Positions 32,795 to 34,962 of a stretch of DNA of 34,962 nt are shown here, piece after piece. Both the position numbers and the translations under genes were made by a program. Under the pieces are notes generated by a model, which did not search any database, had not been told where the DNA came from, and saw only the letters and a list, made by a program, of their open reading frames with translations. Location of the stretch: NCBI RefSeq assembly GCF_001039355.2, contig NW_019774624.1:190551-225512 (forward strand), written 5' to 3'. The stretch's first letter is position 1. Every line of letters begins with the position of its first letter. The stretch comes from Lingula anatina (Eukaryota; Brachiopoda; Lingulata; Lingulida; Lingulidae).

Positions 32795-33032
32795 TAATAA
32801 AATAAGAGAACTAAAATCCTAGAGTTCTGAATAATCATCCATAGGAGACGTATTATACACATTTTCTATATCAAAATCAAGAAATTCTGAAATATTCTTA
32901 CTCAACCTAAGTGCAAACATAGTATTCTCCCCTTTCAGTTATATCACCACATTGCCTTCATATCATAGTAATTTACCTAAACAAAAAGTAACAAATCCAC
33001 TCTACAATGGTTATTTAACAAACAAAAGATAC

Positions 33033-34586
33033 ATTTTTCTTCCCCCTCTGCTGATTTTGGTGGCCCTGGCATGTTCAGCAGCACCAGCTTGGCACTGTGG
33101 GATTTCTCCACTATCACTTCATTGAGGCGGACAGCTGTGTGCATTCTGCGGACGTTCTTCTTGTCTCTGCAAATAATGAGTGTGCTAAGTATTGCTACAT
33201 AGGTTGTACAGCCAGCGTCAGCAGCTATTAGTGTGAAAGATTTTCAATCAACAGAGACTGAAGATGATCAATTTCAATTGCAACGCTGTACTGCTAGGTC
33301 ATTGGCCACTGCTGATGAATTTTATAATAATAATAATGATAATACTAATAATAAAGGAAATTGGATTATTGATATTTGATAAATAAATCTAATCTGATTT
33401 AATCAGCTTGTCAACATTTTTTATCTTTACTATTGAAATATGGTATAAATTGATTCCAAACAAAACTATTGTCTAATGAAATATTATCACTTTTAAAAGT
33501 AAATGCATCAATATTTAATTTTTTTTAGTTTACCTAGAAAAGTTTGAAAAAAAATAAAATAAAATAAAAAATAAAAAAATAAATAAAAAAATTAAAATCA
33601 TAAAAAAATTAATAAATAAAGAAAAAGAAAACCATTTCCAGTTTCCTGAAAAAACAATAATGCCTCACGGTTTTGGATCCATGACATCTTTGCTAAATTT
33701 CACTGCTTTGTCTGTTTTTTCTTTCTTGGCTTGTTTGACAGATGGGGTGAAAGTATACTCATTACTCTCTTGTATGTTCCCATCTGGTGAGAGGCGGTCT
33801 ATTTCAATACCCACATCTGAGGCTCGGCCAGATTGGTGAGCTTTTTCTACGATCTGATCAGCCTGAAGAGGTAAAAGATATAAAAGTTTACCTAGTTTTG
33901 AGATAATGATAGAGATTAAGAGGACCTATGTGTTTTTTTGTTAGTATGTTTGTTAATCAGAACTTTCTTTTTAGACCTCTACACAAAAAGTCGAACTTCT
34001 TTCCTTTAGTCACAACTTCAACCTCATGCAAGGTCTGTAGATCCTCAACTAATATCTAACAGATAGTGCTCATCGATGAAAACTTACAAGCACAATTTGT
34101 GCACCAGACTCTATCTTATCCACTATCTTCCCGCATCCTTTCATCTCTTTCAGCATCTTGGACCTCTGCTCCATCATCAGCGTTCTCTCATATGTATAGG
34201 CTGATATGTCACTATTTGGCTGGAAAACATATATCGGTGATTAAAACTGATTTCATCTGAAAGTGATAGTCAAATATTGGACAGTATGAGGTAACATCAC
34301 TGATGGCTTGCTTTTTTCAAAAAATAAAAATAAATTTTAATACTTAAGAAATAAAATAATCATAAATCATTAAAACCAAGTAGAAAGAATAAATAAATAG
34401 ATAAATACTCTGACCAAGAAACATATCATCTGGCTTAAACAAGTTAAAGGATTCTCATGAACACATTTCCAGCAGAAAGCCAGTTGTTACCCACCATCTC
34501 AACCACCTCCACATCAGCATCTATCCTCAGGTGGTACAAGAATGTCGTCAGATCTTTCTTCATCTGTATGCTGTTGTCCTCAATTT
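33033..34586 (-). CDS. Second copy of four KCC exons
   Basis: Exons 34586..34495, 34219..34088, 33862..33669 and 33166..33033 match copy 1 exon for exon, with identical lengths (92, 132, 194 and 134) and intact splice sites. The base differences I noticed in exons are silent. Copy 2 lies on the 5' side in gene order and has no last exon of its own before copy 1 begins. Splicing its final exon to the first exon of copy 1 would join T to AA and make a TAA stop, so the two sets cannot be read in series. Most likely it is an alternative haplotype of the same exons; mutually exclusive exon sets are the other possibility. Confidence 0.8.
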
Positions 34587-34919
34587 CTGCACAAAGACTA
34601 AGGAAATTTACTGGATGAAATGTTACCTTCAAGAGGTGTGGTATAATTCAATTAAGAAGCTTTAATTTAATAAAATTCAAATTATGAATAACTTGTAACA
34701 GTGTTCTACTTTGCTTTGTTGTAAGGCTATTGTGGTGTGATTGAAACTGAGTTGACTTCAACTTTTCTATTTCTTTCTACCAAGGGACAATATAAAGTTC
34801 ATACGACTGAGAAGTTCACCTTTCTGGCAAATACTCAAGTGATAAAAATTAAGGCGTTTTAAAATTCAGGGTATTAAGAACTCCAAGACTTAAAAATTAT
34901 ATCATTCCATAAAAGGTGT

Positions 34920-34923
<4 letters not shown>

Positions 34924-34962
<39 letters not shown>
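34924..34962. repeat. (TA)n microsatellite at the window end
   Basis: An uninterrupted TA run reaching the last base. It begins at the same GTTAC point at which copy 1 of the KCC block stops. Confidence 0.95.

Larger units (their letters stand above)
30708..34923. repeat. 2.1-kb direct duplication of KCC exons and introns
   Basis: Copy 1 spans about 30708-32793 and copy 2 about 32795-34923. They are collinear from AGAACTAAAATCCTAGAGTT to AAAGGTGTTAC and differ by scattered substitutions and small indels, such as an extra GTCTGTAG-type insertion near 34032 and A-rich expansion near 33550. Each copy carries the same four exons. The copies are separated by the only N in the window. Copy 1 stops at GTTAC; copy 2 continues from the same GTTAC into a TA microsatellite. 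Confidence 0.95.

Noticed and set aside
1-34962. CRISPR arrays, operons, bacterial promoters or prophage
   Set aside because: The window is intron-rich animal nuclear DNA; the repeats are microsatellites, MITEs and duplications, with no regularly spaced direct repeats.

Overview
This window reads as nuclear DNA of an invertebrate animal. It is AT-rich, its genes are split by many GT-AG introns, it is rich in microsatellites, and it carries several small inverted-repeat transposons. The gene content (a receptor-interacting kinase with RHIM and death domain, a protease with ShKT domains, SIRT5 and a K-Cl cotransporter) fits a marine lophotrochozoan or an invertebrate deuterostome. The phylum cannot be fixed by reading. 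Exons were assembled by hand from splice signals, reading-frame phase and family motifs, and every join listed is in phase.

Layout. 1-726: upstream and leader sequence. 727-7343 (+): a 12-exon RIPK1-like gene of about 572 aa (kinase, RHIM with core IQIG, C-terminal death domain). 7344-9146: gap between convergent genes. 9147-18039 (-): a 9-exon secreted protease of about 791 aa, with signal peptide, Pro/Arg-rich region, Thr/Arg linker, four ShKT domains and a chymotrypsin/elastase-like S1 domain; its first coding exon holds only seven codons. 18085-21029: intergenic, with a 953-bp PIF/Harbinger-like remnant. 21030-25994 (+): a 9-exon SIRT5 gene of about 336 aa. 25995-30334: long AT-rich region between convergent genes. 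30335-34586 (-): the 3' end of a K-Cl cotransporter gene (SLC12A4-7 family). Four of its exons occur twice in a 2.1-kb direct duplication whose copies meet at the only ambiguous base in the window (32794).

The four genes belong to different processes: cell-death/innate signalling, extracellular proteolysis, mitochondrial lysine deacylation and ion transport. Nothing suggests they work as a unit.

Most notable points: a complete kinase-RHIM-death-domain protein in an apparent invertebrate, with chained upstream ORFs before its start; a protease with an intact catalytic triad but a proline where the activating Arg/Lys is expected; two copies of a TTAA-flanked inverted-repeat element, one of which preserves its own empty target site in an adjacent tandem repeat; and the duplicated cotransporter block, which looks like two alleles scaffolded end to end because splicing one copy to the next would create a stop codon.
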